A stretch of 64,000 nucleotides of DNA from positions 1,063,861 to 1,127,860 of the forward strand of contig SCFE01000026.1 of assembly GCA_004352715.1 (NCBI GenBank). Reading direction: 5' to 3'. This document shows, in pieces, positions 1-26,183 of this stretch. Both the position numbers and the translations under genes were made by a program. Source of the stretch: Hofstenia miamia (taxonomy: Eukaryota > Xenacoelomorpha > Acoela). The first letter of the stretch is position 1. Every line of letters begins with the position of its first letter. Below the pieces are notes generated by a model that worked only from the letters and a program-made list of their open reading frames with translations, was not told where the DNA came from and searched no databases.

Positions 1-1159
1 TAGTCGTGTCAAGCACACATGTTCACCAATACACATGAGTACCTTCACCAATATTATAACGACTTGGAAAGGTTCGAATCACCCGTATCTTCTCAAGAAT
101 TGACACGGGGTGGCTTGGCTTACACCATACGTATTTTTCAAAAAAATATCGGCCCAACCAGGTCCTTGACCCGCAGTCGACTTTCATAGTTTTAGTAAAA
201 AATCAGTATTTTACCAAAAACAAGGACGAAAAACTAGAAACTGCATGGGAACCATTAAAATCGATGTTAAGAGCCTGGAGTAGTTGTTGAATACAAGCTG
301 CAAAGCAAAATAAGTACATACGTAGACATTTTTCAAGTACACTATTTTCAAAGCTAAATGCACACTAGGGAGAGGGTCAGTTAAGTGATTTTCCGAAGGG
401 TACACATAAATAAATTGTATTGTCCCAGGCTGCAGCACATGTGGGTAAAATTTGCGTGGAGTCATCGCGGTACACTTTCCAAACTTGTCCGGCGCTTGCC
501 ATGAAATAACGTCTTTGCAGATTACTCAAGCACATCTTGAGAAAGATTTAATAGTTTTTTCATAGTAGTGATCAGATAAAAATTTGTTATGGTTGCTAAG
601 ATTGTTTAAAATATTTTATCATTTTTACTATTTTGATCTTACCCGCAACCGGACTCATCCTATGTGATAAAAAATATGACTCTGCAAATGGTTAAAGTTT
701 GGGTGTGTCAACCAGTTACAGATCTATCAACCAATTAAAAACATCAATGGAACAAGGATTATAATGTAATTATATATTTATTATAAATTATAAATGAATT
801 TTAACATTCCTAGCGTGTGTCTACAATCAAAAAATTTTAATGAAAACATCAAATTCGAATGGCACTGAAGCATACATGGTGAGACGCAGGTATTCGTTAC
901 ATATCACTCATAAATCACAAAGACTAAGTCAGCAAAGTTATTGTCTCAGACGTTGAATTGTTTGATGTGTAAATTAATCCGATTAGTGCATTACACATAT
1001 TTTTGTAAGAGGGTGTGTCCACGTGCCAAATTATTTTTGAATGTGAATTAGAAAAAAACTAGAACGAGGCGGTAAAATTAAGATGCAATATATTATAAAG
1101 ACAATGTGGATTTATAAGTGAAAAATTAACATAATATATGTTAAGGTACATGTGTGAAA
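1..1159. other. intron or 3' flank of PFKFB, no recognised feature
   Basis: AT-rich sequence. A 41-codon ATG-initiated frame on the minus strand at 377-502 (MASAGQVWKVYRDD...) overlaps a longer non-ATG frame; neither resembles the expected PFKFB C terminus. No repeat ends were found. Confidence 0.4.
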
Positions 1160-1236
1160 CAGACTTGTCAACGAGCCGAGCTTCTAACAATCCGAGCCGA
1201 GCCGAGCTTGGAAATGTCGGCTCGTTGACAAGTCTG
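1160..1236 (+). mobile_element. hAT-type MITE family A, short deletion derivative (copy 1)
   Basis: Starts CAGACTTGTCAACGAGCC and ends in the inverse complement. It is flanked by the perfect 8-bp duplication GTGTGAAA (1152-1159, 1237-1244), the hallmark of hAT transposition. Only 77 bp remain: the two termini with GAGCCGAGCC arrays, without the AT-rich core seen in the 340-370-bp copies. Confidence 0.9.
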
Positions 1237-1265
1237 GTGTGAAATATAATTACTATAATGAACTA

Positions 1266-16312
<15,047 letters not shown>

Positions 16313-16609
16313 ATAGAACTGTCGTAACAACGTCGCTGAACGACATAATAACGGCACTAAAACGACATTACAAAACAACGTCTTTTCACAATAAAACGAC
16401 AAACTATCAATAAAAATGCAGTTTTTAAAAAATTTATCTTAGAATTGTCATAATACTAAAATTATTCCTATTTTTAAATATTTTTTGCTAGACGGAATTA
16501 TACACCGCCACTAATCCGCACTATAAACGCCACTCAAACAATTCAACGCCAATTACACGCCAATACACCACAAAAACGACGTCGTTACAACAGTTCTATG
16601 TTTACTGGG
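16313..16609. mobile_element. MITE with 33-bp inverted repeats, ends CCCAGTAAAC
   Basis: Left CCCAGTAAACATAGAACTGT then CGTAACAACGTCG; right inverted copy differs at two bases. The 297-bp body is rich in ACGAC/CGCCA motifs (ACGACATTACA, CGCCACT). The duplication is unclear (TT or TTC at most), so I cannot assign a superfamily. Confidence 0.75.
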
Positions 16610-17568
16610 TTCAGATTCACCAGAATTTGGATGATTTTCTCTCATATTAAAAAATTCCACTATGATTACAATGATTTATGATGAATGGTCACTAACAGCA
16701 TTCTTGACACCTACGCTTCAGTATATTGATGGGTCATTCATTGCGAATCAAGTTGTCAAACACTTCATTGTTATAATCAATCTAGGCGTATAAAAGCTGT
16801 TCAAAATAGAATAGAGATAAAATTTAAAACATTACATGAATGTCTTGTTCAGTGAACCGAATCAATAAAATCTTATATGATTCCGTAAAATTTTTAAAAA
16901 TCAAGATTGTTGGCTATAAAAGATTATTGTATGATTTTTAAATGTCTATGCTACAGACAGATATATAGATACGTAGATTTAAACTTTTATAAACTCATTC
17001 TAAAATGTTTACAAATTTTGTTATACAATTAAAATGTATAGGTCACAAATTGCTGACGTTGTCTTTCGGTATTGGACGGGAGATACACAATACTTTGAAA
17101 TTCTGAATCTGATGGAATAATAGAATCAATAGAGTAGCGACGGAACTACTTTATGTTGGGGTGAGGACAAGGTACATATTTTAACTAACATGCTAACTAA
17201 TTAAGAGATAAAATTTAAAACATTACAAAAATTATATTACATAATCAATTCAAATTTGTGCTCTACGAAAATCACTTTTATCATCAATGTCTTCTTCAGT
17301 GAACCGAATCAATAAAATCTTATATGATTCGCGTAAAATATTTGGGGCCTCGTGACTTTTTAAAAATTAAGATTGTGAGCTATAAAGGTTTAGGGGAGAC
17401 CAGGGGCGTACCCAGGATTTTCTGACAGGGGGGACATTGCGAAAATTTTTGAAAATATTGAGAAAATAGACTCTAAAAAATGCATTTCACGATCCTAGAC
17501 TTTAAATTTTTCAATTTTTTACGAAAATTTTTTTGATTTATCCACTCAAAATTTAATTTGGAAACCTG
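16606..17568. repeat. segment duplicated at 17570-17909 and 18550-18850
   Basis: 16606-16915 reappears at 17570-17905 after a single N (17569), and 16916-17212 reappears at 18552-18840 with about 5-10% differences. The second pair is separated by a MITE at 17910-18549 that is absent from this copy, giving an empty site here (CTATAAAAGATTATTGTATG). Confidence 0.8.
17402..17568 (+). mobile_element. hAT-type MITE family B (copy 3), cut by single-N gap
   Basis: Starts CAGGGGCGTACCCAGG within GGGGAGAC, exactly as the copy at 17918, and stops at the N at 17569. Probably the same insertion seen twice because of the scaffold join. Confidence 0.8.
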
Positions 17569-17909
17569 NTGGGTTCAGATTCACCAGAATTTGGATGATT
17601 TTCTCTCATATTAAAAAATTCCACTATGATTACAATGATTTATGATGAATGGTCACTAACAGCATTCTTGACACCTACGCTTCAGTATATTGATGGGTCA
17701 TTCATTGCGAATCAAGTTGTCAAACACTTCATTGTTATAATCAATCTAGGCGTATAAAAGCTGTTCAAAATAGAATAGAGATAAAATTTAAAACATTACA
17801 TGAATGTCTTGTTCAGTGAACCGAATCAATAAAATCTTATATGATTCGCGTAAAACATTTGGGGCCTCGTGACTTTTTAAAAATTAAGATTGTGAGCTAT
17901 AAAGGTTTA

Positions 17910-18549
17910 GGGGAGACCAGGGGCGTACCCAGGATTTTCTGACAGGGGGGACATTGCGAAAATTTTTGAAAATATTGAGAAAATAGACTCTAAAAAATGC
18001 ATTTCACGATCCTAGACTTTAAATTTTTCAATTTTTTACGAAAATTTTTTTGATTTATCCACTCAAAATTTAATTTGGAAACCTGACGGGGGGGGGACAT
18101 TTCACCATGCCCCCCTGGGTACGCCACTGGGGGAGACCGGGGCAAAGTGGGACTACGGGGCAAAGAAGGGACTTTGTATTATTAGATAGAGAAATACAAA
18201 AACGCTATTTTGTTAACAAGCTCAGTAATTGGATACGTTATGCATTTACACGAACCTACCTAATTCATTTATTGCAAGTGGATTACGTTCATATTTTGAT
18301 GATTTCTGCACAGAATCTATGATGTTGTGAATTATCAAACCCATTTTTGGTTAGAAATATGCACCTAAAAAAGTTTAATTAGTCGTCCCTTCTTGCCCCT
18401 ATATGCGGGGGTGAGTTAGCATTGATCTATTGTGAGGTTAGGCATGTCTTCACTCTATGGAGTTATGCTGGTAGTCAGGCAATTGCCACTAATTTTACAC
18501 ATCAAATACCACATATCCCTTACATGTCCCGCTTTGCCCCGGTCTCCCC
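17910..18549. mobile_element. TA-target MITE family D (ends GGGGAGACCGGGGCAAAG) with nested hAT
   Basis: Inverted ends GGGGAGACCGGGGCAAAGTG and its complement ending GGTCTCCCC at 18549. TA lies on both sides (17908-17909, 18550-18551), and the unoccupied relative at 16913-16930 has a single TA, supporting a Tc1/mariner-like TA duplication. The family B MITE at 17918-18129 sits inside the left terminus. Body about 420 bp, with no coding capacity. Confidence 0.85.
17918..18129 (+). mobile_element. hAT-type MITE family B (copy 4), nested in family D MITE
   Basis: 212 bp with CAGGGGCGTACCCAGG and CCTGGGTACGCCACTG ends. Its perfect 8-bp duplication GGGGAGAC (17910-17917, 18130-18137) is the first 8 bases of the host MITE, so it landed at the host's extreme end. 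Confidence 0.92.
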
Positions 18550-18551
18550 TA

Positions 18552-20347
18552 TTGTATTGTTCTTAAATGTCCATGCTATAGACAGATATATAGATACGTA
18601 GATTTAAACTTTTATAAACTCATCCTAAAATGTTTACAAATTTTTTTGTACAATTAAAATGTATAAGTCACAAATTGCTGACGTTACCTTTTGGTATTGG
18701 AAGGAAGATACACAAATACTTTGACCGTGTGAATGTGTTGGAATAATATAATCAATAGAGTAGCGACGGAACTACTTTTTGTTGGGGGTGGGGGCAAGGT
18801 ACCTATGTTACCTAACATGCTAACTAATTAAGAGTACTTTTACTGCTTAAGTCATAAAATTTAGAAAGCTTTTTTCTGAAATTTCAATTTGAGAGGGGGG
18901 GGGCAACTGCCCCCTCTCCGCTTGTGCCGACATCTGATTCAATGCGTTTTGATTGTAATTCAACGTTATTAAGCCAACGATTAGGATTAAGTGGCATCTA
19001 CAATTACTCTGTGTACAAACGAATTTATATCTCCTTCAGTCATTATGTGTACAATTGTACACATGTTTAGCTTAAGTGATTTACCCCACTTAGATAAACA
19101 ATTGACATAATGGGCATATTACGTCATTTGTTGACCAATATTATTCTTTTTTTTACAATCAATATTTATTGTATACTGAAGTAGGCAATGTTCTTAACCT
19201 TAAACAGCCTAGAGATTTTTGAAAAACTTTCATGATCATTTAATCTTTTTTTAATCGCTTATAGCACCACATGATTGAGGATGGTGTCTTCTTTCTTTTT
19301 CGTTCTAAATCTGCGAGCTGACCTTGTCCCATCAAGGTTTTCGGCCCCGTGACCTCTGACTTTGCGCACGGTACGCCTCAATTGGTTTGGAATATCTTTG
19401 CACATCTCAGGAAACAATCAAGGTTTTTTATTGCCTTCAGGGGCTCAAAACGTTCAAAATACATTAACACTAAGTATAGAGAGAATTTAAATCTATTCAA
19501 CAATCTCTGCCACAGCAATAAGCTTTAATAGAAATTTTCAATATTGCATTAAAGTATGTTCCACCAATAGGCCTACCCATGCCCCAAAATTTGCAAATTT
19601 GGAAATAGGCTTGGAGAAAGTTCTTTGTAAATGGGGAAAACTGTTTGTCCTTTAAAAGGGACGCAAATCTGCTTAAGGTTAAATTTGATGCTATCTCAGT
19701 GGCGTTATAAATGCCCTCAAATAAATTCATTCACTGTTTTTGGAAAATAATTGCCTAAGCTAAGACAAGCTTTAAACTTATTGAGCTTATATAAATGAAA
19801 TTTTGAGACACAATGTGTGCCAATGTACAGATAAATTATTTTTACTAAAAAACTATTTTTTTAGTTTTCCTTAAATGTTTATAATAGCCACAGAAAACTA
19901 TGCTTAAATACTACCAGAAACAATTCTTGCAATAATAATTACATTGCAATGTCTGAGGAGGATATTTTATGGTAATTCGGATTCGAGTATGTTAAAATAT
20001 AAAACGAGACAGTAATTGATAAAGAGAAAAGTCGATAGCAACAGTCAACTGGACAAGAAAATGAGAAATCCGGATTTTGGAAAAATATTCAAAATATTTC
20101 CACACCTAGTGTTCAGATAATGAGGTGTTCTAGTGCCCATGGGAACAAAAACTACCCTGAAATATTTTGATTTTGAAGACAATCGGTTTGAGTTCCGTCT
20201 AGGCACGCCGAAGTGTTTTTAGATTTTAAATATCTTCATTAGTTCGTGAGTTATAAACGTTTAAAAATGCTACGTTGAAGTCATTACAAATCTTGTGAAA
20301 TTCCAAGTGAAAATAGGGTTAAATATAGATGGAAGTTGAGTTCATAT
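18552..20347. other. duplicated segment then unannotated AT-rich sequence
   Basis: 18552-18840 is the second copy of 16916-17212. The rest (18850-20347) shows no gene or repeat end that I recognise; a 77-codon minus frame at 19497-19730 has no homology. Confidence 0.4.
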
Positions 20348-20525
20348 CAAGGCTGTAGGGGGGCCAGGGGGGCACGCCCCCCTGAGAAAAATGTAAGCAG
20401 TAGTGCCAAAAAAATATAAAAGGGTCCCCCCTTTGAACATTTAAAAACACACCACTAATCAGCTTTCAATATATCATTACGTCTAAGGTGTGGCCCCCTG
20501 GGGATTTGGTCTGGCTACAGGCGTG
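20348..20525. mobile_element. hAT-type MITE family E
   Basis: Short ends CAAGGCTGTAG / CACGCCTGTAG (inverted) with G/C tracts (GGGGGGCCAGGGGGGCACGC) inside; perfect 8-bp duplication GTTCATAT (20340-20347, 20526-20533). 178 bp, non-coding. Confidence 0.85.
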
Positions 20526-21141
20526 GTTCATATTGCTACAGAAAGCATTAAATATATTTTCTTGGCTTATTAAAATAGTTTGAATTAGCTCATGTGTGAT
20601 GATCAACCGTGTTACTTTGAAAAGGTCTGTATATAATTTTGCATTTAATTGATTAAACAGCTACAAATAAAAACAGCTCAAATTTAAATCAGGCTTGACT
20701 GTATAAATAAATATCAATAATATATAAATAATTTCAAATGTGTGGAGAGATAACAAAACCAAATTTCATGGCTCATAAAATAATATCCAATTAACTATCT
20801 CCGTCAATTCTAAGTCTGTTCTTCATTGCATCATCAGATGATACCAGCAAGAGCCTAAAAAGGACTGATCCGAGTTAATTAAAACTAGTCGACCTCGACC
20901 ACAACCAAGGTGGGAAAACGGGTCACTTTTTTACCCGGGCCCCGCTCATTTGGCAATAACCCGCGATCAAAGAAAGTTTACTATTGTAGTAGTTATATAC
21001 TCACAAAGTGCGAATATAAACATAATATGCCTGTTCATTTTATGTAAGCAACTTGCACGTAAAGTGTATTTAAGAAGCCAATTCTAAATGCTGTAACTTA
21101 TTGTATTAAATTGTATTAAATCGTTACTGAACAAGTTTACA

Positions 21142-21157
21142 TGGTAGCAGAGAGTGG
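21142..21157 (+). promoter_or_regulatory. primer-binding site, tRNA-Met-initiator type
   Basis: TGGTAGCAGAGAGTGG directly follows the presumed LTR end (..TTTACA). It resembles the 3' end complement of eukaryotic initiator tRNA-Met, the usual copia primer. The gag ATG begins 3 bases downstream. Confidence 0.7.
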
Positions 21158-22280
21158 TTATGTCGTCGTCCTATAAAAACCCTCCATCATTTAATCCGGC
21201 TCTTAATAGTTATGACAAATGGCGAAAGGAAGTAAATTTATGCAACCTTATAACGGAGTTGTATTATCTTTAGCTGGTAATGCTAACGATGTTGTTTTGG
21301 GTATGGATTCAGCTATACTTAATGCTGAAAATGGATCCAATCAACTTATTTCCCAACTGGAATTATCGTTTAAAGTATCAGCTGATGATGAAGCATATGA
21401 TGTGTTCTTGCGTTTTAAGAATTCTAAACGTTCCGTCTGTTCGTGAATTTATTCTGGCCTTTTGATGCTATAATTGCAAAATTGAATAAACATAACATGA
21501 ACCTTAGTGATACGATACTTACTGCAGAATTACTACACAAAAGTGGTTTGAACGACCAGGAATGAAGGGTAATATTAGCATCATCAAGTTTGAAACTTAG
21601 CACAGTAAAAGCTGCTTTATTGCGAATAGCAACCACTTTTGGTGATGATATTTCTCCAGATAATGTTGAAATAAAGACGGGTCAATGTTGCAAGCTACAT
21701 AGTCCTTCTGCAATAATGAAATTATTTGGAGTACTGGTGATCGAAGCAATCGTAGAGGATCGATTCAAGCATATGTTTATAGGCCTTTTACTAGATTGCA
21801 GAGACAATTTCGAGGTCGATCACGACCTTATGGACATTATGGACAAAGGTCGTCTCCTTCTTGTCCATGTTCTAAATGTGCCTCAGCCTATCATTGGGCA
21901 CGTGATTGTCATTCCAGTGTGCATGAACATGAAATAAATGAAACAGATGTTCATGCACTGAAGCAGAAGAAATCTATTTCTCTTATTACAACATTTACTG
22001 CTGCAAATGGTGATACTATCCCTGGAAAAATGATCCATTTGTTCTGGTAGATACTGCTTTGGCTGGGGAGGGATGGCTTCATGATTATCTAGATTATTGC
22101 ACGATAATCATATCAAATATGAACAAAGCAGCGCAAATTTTACGTTTAGTGATGCAATAACAAAACGTGCTTTTTATCAAGTTCAGTTACCAGTCAACGC
22201 TATCTCAATGTCAATGTTGTTAAAGTTAACCTTCCTTTATTGTTATCTCTCAAAACACTGAACAAAATGCAAGCTGTTAT

Positions 22281-22450
22281 CAGTGGCGTACGCAGGGAGA
22301 CATGGTGGAATGTCCCCCGTCATGTTTCTAAATTTGATTTTGACAGGATAAATCAAAAAAAATTTCGTAAAAAATTGAAAAATTTAAAATCTAGGATCGT
22401 GAAATGCATTTTTAGGGTCTATTTTTTCAATATTTTCAAAAAAATTTCGC
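22281..22450 (-). mobile_element. hAT-type MITE family B (copy 5), right end lost
   Basis: Starts CAGTGGCGTACGCAGGGAGA and follows the family core to TTCAAAAAAATTTCGCGGAT, then stops without the second terminus. It splits the copia pol region between protease and pre-integrase segments. Confidence 0.8.
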
Positions 22451-22479
22451 GGATAAAAATGGATAAAACTCCAACTGAT

Positions 22480-23166
22480 CACTATGCAATGAATTTGTGC
22501 CCTCCTTCTGATCAATGTAATCTTCGATGTGCATGTAATGTATTACTGTCAACTAACAAGTTGCCACACCATGAACTGCATGTTCAGTTTGCACACCCTT
22601 CTTCTTCGCGTTTGATTTGCCTACTGAAGAATTCAAAATGCAGTTTTGCTAAAATTTACTTCCCTATATTTGCTCAAAATGTCCCATCTGTCAGTTGATT
22701 CAAACATCAAACCCAAAACCAATTGATGCTTTGCCACTTGCTGATGACTTCAATAAAGTTATAGCCATGGATTTATTTTGGTTACAGGTTAATAATATCA
22801 ATAGGAAGAATTGTTAGGTGTTACACATCATTGACACCTTTTCTAGCTTTTGCGTGTGTTCCTAGTTCTGACAGTCCATCAGAAACTGTCCCAAACGCGT
22901 ATTTAACGGAATGGATTGCTTTATTTGGTGCTCCTCGAGCAATTCTAGTTGATAATGGAGGAGAATTTGCTAGTCAAGAATTTACCTCGTTATATGAAAA
23001 ACTCAATATCCAACACAATTCTACCGCACCTTACTCCCCTTTCAGCAATGGTGTAGTTGAACGACACAACTTTGTGATAAAAGAAACATTTTATCCAGTT
23101 GCTATGGAAGAAAAGAATACTTCAACACGCACAATTACCAAACTAACGACATTTGCAAAAAATTAA
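22480..23166 (+). pseudogene. copia integrase region
   Basis: Pre-integrase LHVQFAHPSSSRLICLL, then AMDLFWLQ with the first catalytic Asp, an open stretch 22831-23166 with LVDNGGEFASQEFTSLYEKL (second Asp) and APYSPFSNGVVERHN (catalytic Glu). Frameshifts separate the pieces. Confidence 0.85.
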
Positions 23167-23488
23167 TTACCGAATAGAAATGGATTTTCTAGGTCAGAAT
23201 CCTAGATTTAACTCTGTAATGAGTGACGAACTACCAACCATGGAACAATTTTCATTAGTCGTGCTGTTACTAATTATCTGTAAATTCTGGAAAAAGTTAA
23301 ATTAGCCTTTGTTCAATCAGAGATTTCAGATAAAATGACAAGAGCTCTCTGCTATAATGTTTGCACTACTTGGAAATTTATTCCAAATGGTTCGAAGGTG
23401 TTATATTTGTCACGTGATAAACGTCATTGGCATAGCCCGGCAATTGTTTTACTAAGAGAACATTCTGAGATGTTACTTAAACAAGGAA

Positions 23489-23489
<1 letters not shown>

Positions 23490-23523
<34 letters not shown>
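23490..23523. repeat. (TA)n microsatellite inside copia pol
   Basis: The tract interrupts the integrase C-terminal motif: upstream reads LKQGSTYI and downstream RRHNTTVKLHNAV in another frame, the counterpart of a VRHGGTY...RVH motif in related elements. Expansion therefore occurred within coding sequence of the dead element. Confidence 0.85.
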
Positions 23524-23526
<3 letters not shown>

Positions 23527-23929
23527 GCCGTCACAACACTACTGTTAAGTTGCATAATGCTGTTGATGAAGAATTAATGGAGGTAGTTCCAATACAAAAC
23601 GATTGAAACGTGCTGATAAATCGATTATGACAAATAAAAGTGAAACGTAGCAAACATCTGCTGCTGTTAATGAAAGTGATGAGTTCTCAGTTGCTATACA
23701 AAAATCGGATACACCGGATCAAGCTAACTCACCTGTCGAATACAGAAGATATCCTGGCCGCACACGAAATGTCCCACAGCGCTATGGTGAGCAAAATGTA
23801 TATGCTACTGAAGTTACTAACGAGGAGGTCTTTGATGAAGCAAAACCATTAGAATTAACAAGTTGGCTTGCTAACGATGTTTACGAGGAAATTCAATGTT
23901 CAGATAAATCGGCTTTGAATGTTCTAACA

Positions 23930-24260
23930 ACTTATTGGGTGTTTTCTATGTAAGATTCAAGTGATGGTGAAAAGTATCCTAAAGTCAGGTTAGTGGTTCA
24001 TGGCTTTTAAGTCTTAGAACATCCTGACTCCCATTCACCGACGTTTATGCGTGTTTCTCAGAGAATTTTGTTTTCAGTAGCATCCTGGAAAAGGTGGAAG
24101 GAACTCACAGTCGACATAAAAACGCATTCCTCTCAAGAGAAGAATTTAACAAGGAATATTTTCATTACTCCACCAAAAAGAAGCTGGAGCTGATCCTGTA
24201 TTTTTGAAAGACACTCCATTCCACATCCGAAAAGTTCACGACGACCTATTAACAAAGAAG
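23930..24260 (+). pseudogene. copia reverse transcriptase remnant
   Basis: Reads YPKVRLVVHGF, a stop, then PDSHSPTFMRVSQRILFSVA and WKELTVDIKTHSSQ (from VDIKTAFLQG-type motif), then NIFITPPK. It is truncated before the YVDD box. Confidence 0.8.
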
Positions 24261-24386
24261 TCCTAAATCACTTGGTTTAGGCTGATGTCCAAATAAATGA
24301 CATTCATCGTTGTAATCGCTTATCGCCAAATCGCCAAAGAACCATTTTAAGCTTACATACAGAATGCGGATATCGTCATATAAGTA

Positions 24387-24770
24387 GTGAATTTTGTCTC
24401 AAATCCTGAATTAAGTAATTATCAGATAACTAATCAATTATTTTCGATAACTTACATTAAGACGAATTTTGATATCAATCTTTCTCAACATGTAGCCATT
24501 CCAACAAAAGACTCTGGTTATATATTCGATGTAGTATATTCTAATCCGATGTTTCCATTTCTTCTATTAATCTCCTGCCTCATTTTTTTCAGATCATTTT
24601 CCATCTTTGCGGGAAATTCCATATTCTACAAATATTTCAACGGCATATCTTATAAATCTTTCCCTTACTTCTTTTCTAATTTACATTCATTTGGTCGTTT
24701 TCTTCGCTCTTCTCTCCTTTTTAATATTTAGATTAGACTCATCCTCAAGATTTCTTTTCTATCTTCATGA
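24387..24770 (+). pseudogene. LINE endonuclease fragment
   Basis: INLSQHVAIPTKDSGYIFDV then VYSNP, followed in another frame by SDHFPSLREIPYSTNIST. The QHV..PT....LDVV...P and SDH motifs are typical of apurinic-type endonucleases of non-LTR elements. A frameshift joins the two. Downstream to about 25200, LPPLVLELN-type scraps may belong to the same element but are not recognisable. Confidence 0.6.
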
Positions 24771-25199
24771 CACAATTCATCTTGGAAATATTCTATTCAC
24801 ACCATGAAATGGAAACTTCGCCAACTTTGGCATTATTATTCTTCTCATTCTAATCATATCTCAAATATACTTCGCTTCCCTAAAAACGTGTTCTGTCCAC
24901 CCATGTAGTATGCCAAACCTGTTGCATCATATTTCAGAACATTTAATGATCTTACTTTAATGGTAGACTTTGATAAAACGGTATTTATGAATCAGCTATC
25001 TTCTCAATTATGCTATCTGTCAATGCGGTTCCCAATCTTCTTAAATATCCCTCTAAGATAGGGCTACCTCCACTTGTTCTAGAACTTAACATTTCCAACT
25101 TATTTAACGGCCAGGGCATGACAAAACTATTAACAATTGCTGAGATTCAAGCATATATATTATGCCACATAATAAATTTCACCTATATTTGAAAAAATC

Positions 25200-25739
25200 T
25201 GTTTGAATGTTAAAAATATGATTAAATACCTAAATGCATTACAGGCGCTTATAATTAATTCTTCGAAAGATGTGTTTCATGAAAATTTTTCTTTTAAAAA
25301 AGTTGATCAATTTGTGCCGCAACTTGCTGCATATGAACAATTAATGATTTATTGCTATTAACAAATTTCCCTTTCTCTTTCTCAAAGTGTTGAAAAATAA
25401 ATTTTACATTTTGAATTTTTAAATTGGTAACCTTTTGCTCTTTCAAAACTCTATATAAATTTTCAGTGTGTACATTTTATACGTTTCCAACAACCGGGTT
25501 TACTCCATTTTTGACACACGACAATCTCTGCCCACACAGAGTTAATAGCAATCCCATAAATGCTAACAATATGACTGTTAATAAAGTTGCACCATACTTT
25601 TATGAGATTAATGGCAAAAATCAAAATAACTAAAATTCAACTGACAGAAAAAAAGAAAGGCTTGGTCGCTAGCATACCTTATCTAAACTCACATGCTGGA
25701 TGGCTTACCTCTGTAAGAGGTAAAATTTTAGCACTACAC

Positions 25740-25740
<1 letters not shown>
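25200..25740. other. no recognised gene
   Basis: AT-rich with short unrelated frames only. Confidence 0.4.

Positions 25741-25741
<1 letters not shown>

Positions 25742-25773
<32 letters not shown>
25742..25773. repeat. (TA)n microsatellite
   Basis: Pure TA repeat. Confidence 0.95.
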
Positions 25774-25776
<3 letters not shown>

Positions 25777-26156
25777 TCCGATGAGGACATCTATAGAACT
25801 GGATTAGACAGTATAATATTCCAAATAGAAACACTATAAGGCCTATAGCTCTGCAAAAACCGTATATGATGCAAGCAGTATTGTGAAACGGCCTGTCTCC
25901 AAAAAGGTTCCTCATGCACTTACTGGCAAAAAGAAATGACTTAGTCAATGTCAAACGTCACTACCACATCAACGACATTAAATGCTGCTTCCCTTTTATG
26001 ACACATTTCGTTTGTCTTTATATAGTATTAGTTATCACTGGGGCCAGCCGTGTAAATTTCCGACGCTGGTTGACCTAAAATATGTCAGCAGCGGCGGCTC
26101 AGCCGGGTGGCGCCGAGCTCTACTATATGGAACTGGTTCAACAGAAAACTAAACTA

Positions 26157-26183
26157 ATATATATATATATATATATATATATA
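26157..26183. repeat. (TA)n microsatellite, insertion site of maT-like element
   Basis: TA tract broken by the transposon at 26184; TATATATA resumes at 27453. Confidence 0.95.

Larger units (their letters stand above)
21142..24270 (+). pseudogene. Ty1/copia-type LTR retrotransposon, decayed
   Basis: Primer-binding site at 21142-21157, gag start at 21160 (MSSSYKNPPSFNPALNSYDK, then WRKEVNL), gag core to about 21650, a CCHC zinc knuckle (CSKCASAYHWARDC, about 21870-21915), a protease-like LVDTALAGEGW, the pre-integrase LHVQFAHPS, the integrase core, and reverse transcriptase (KVRLVVHGF, then LFSVASWKRWKELTVDIKT and NIFITPPK). The order protease-integrase-RT is diagnostic of copia elements. Many frameshifts and stops show it is inactive. 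RT is cut at about 24260, RNase H and the 3' LTR are missing, and the 5' LTR ends at about 21141 but its left limit is undefined. A family B MITE (22281) and a TA microsatellite (23490) lie inside. Confidence 0.85.

Noticed and set aside
61-130. tRNA-like GGTTCGAATC motif
   Set aside because: No acceptor, D or anticodon stem could be folded around it.
377-502. 41-codon minus-strand ATG frame MASAGQVWKVYRDD...
   Set aside because: Too short, no homology, and it does not match the PFKFB C terminus expected to the left of 1274.
17402-18549. A tandem pair of separate family B insertions at the same GGGGAGAC target
   Set aside because: The identical site and the N at 17569 indicate one insertion seen twice in the assembly.
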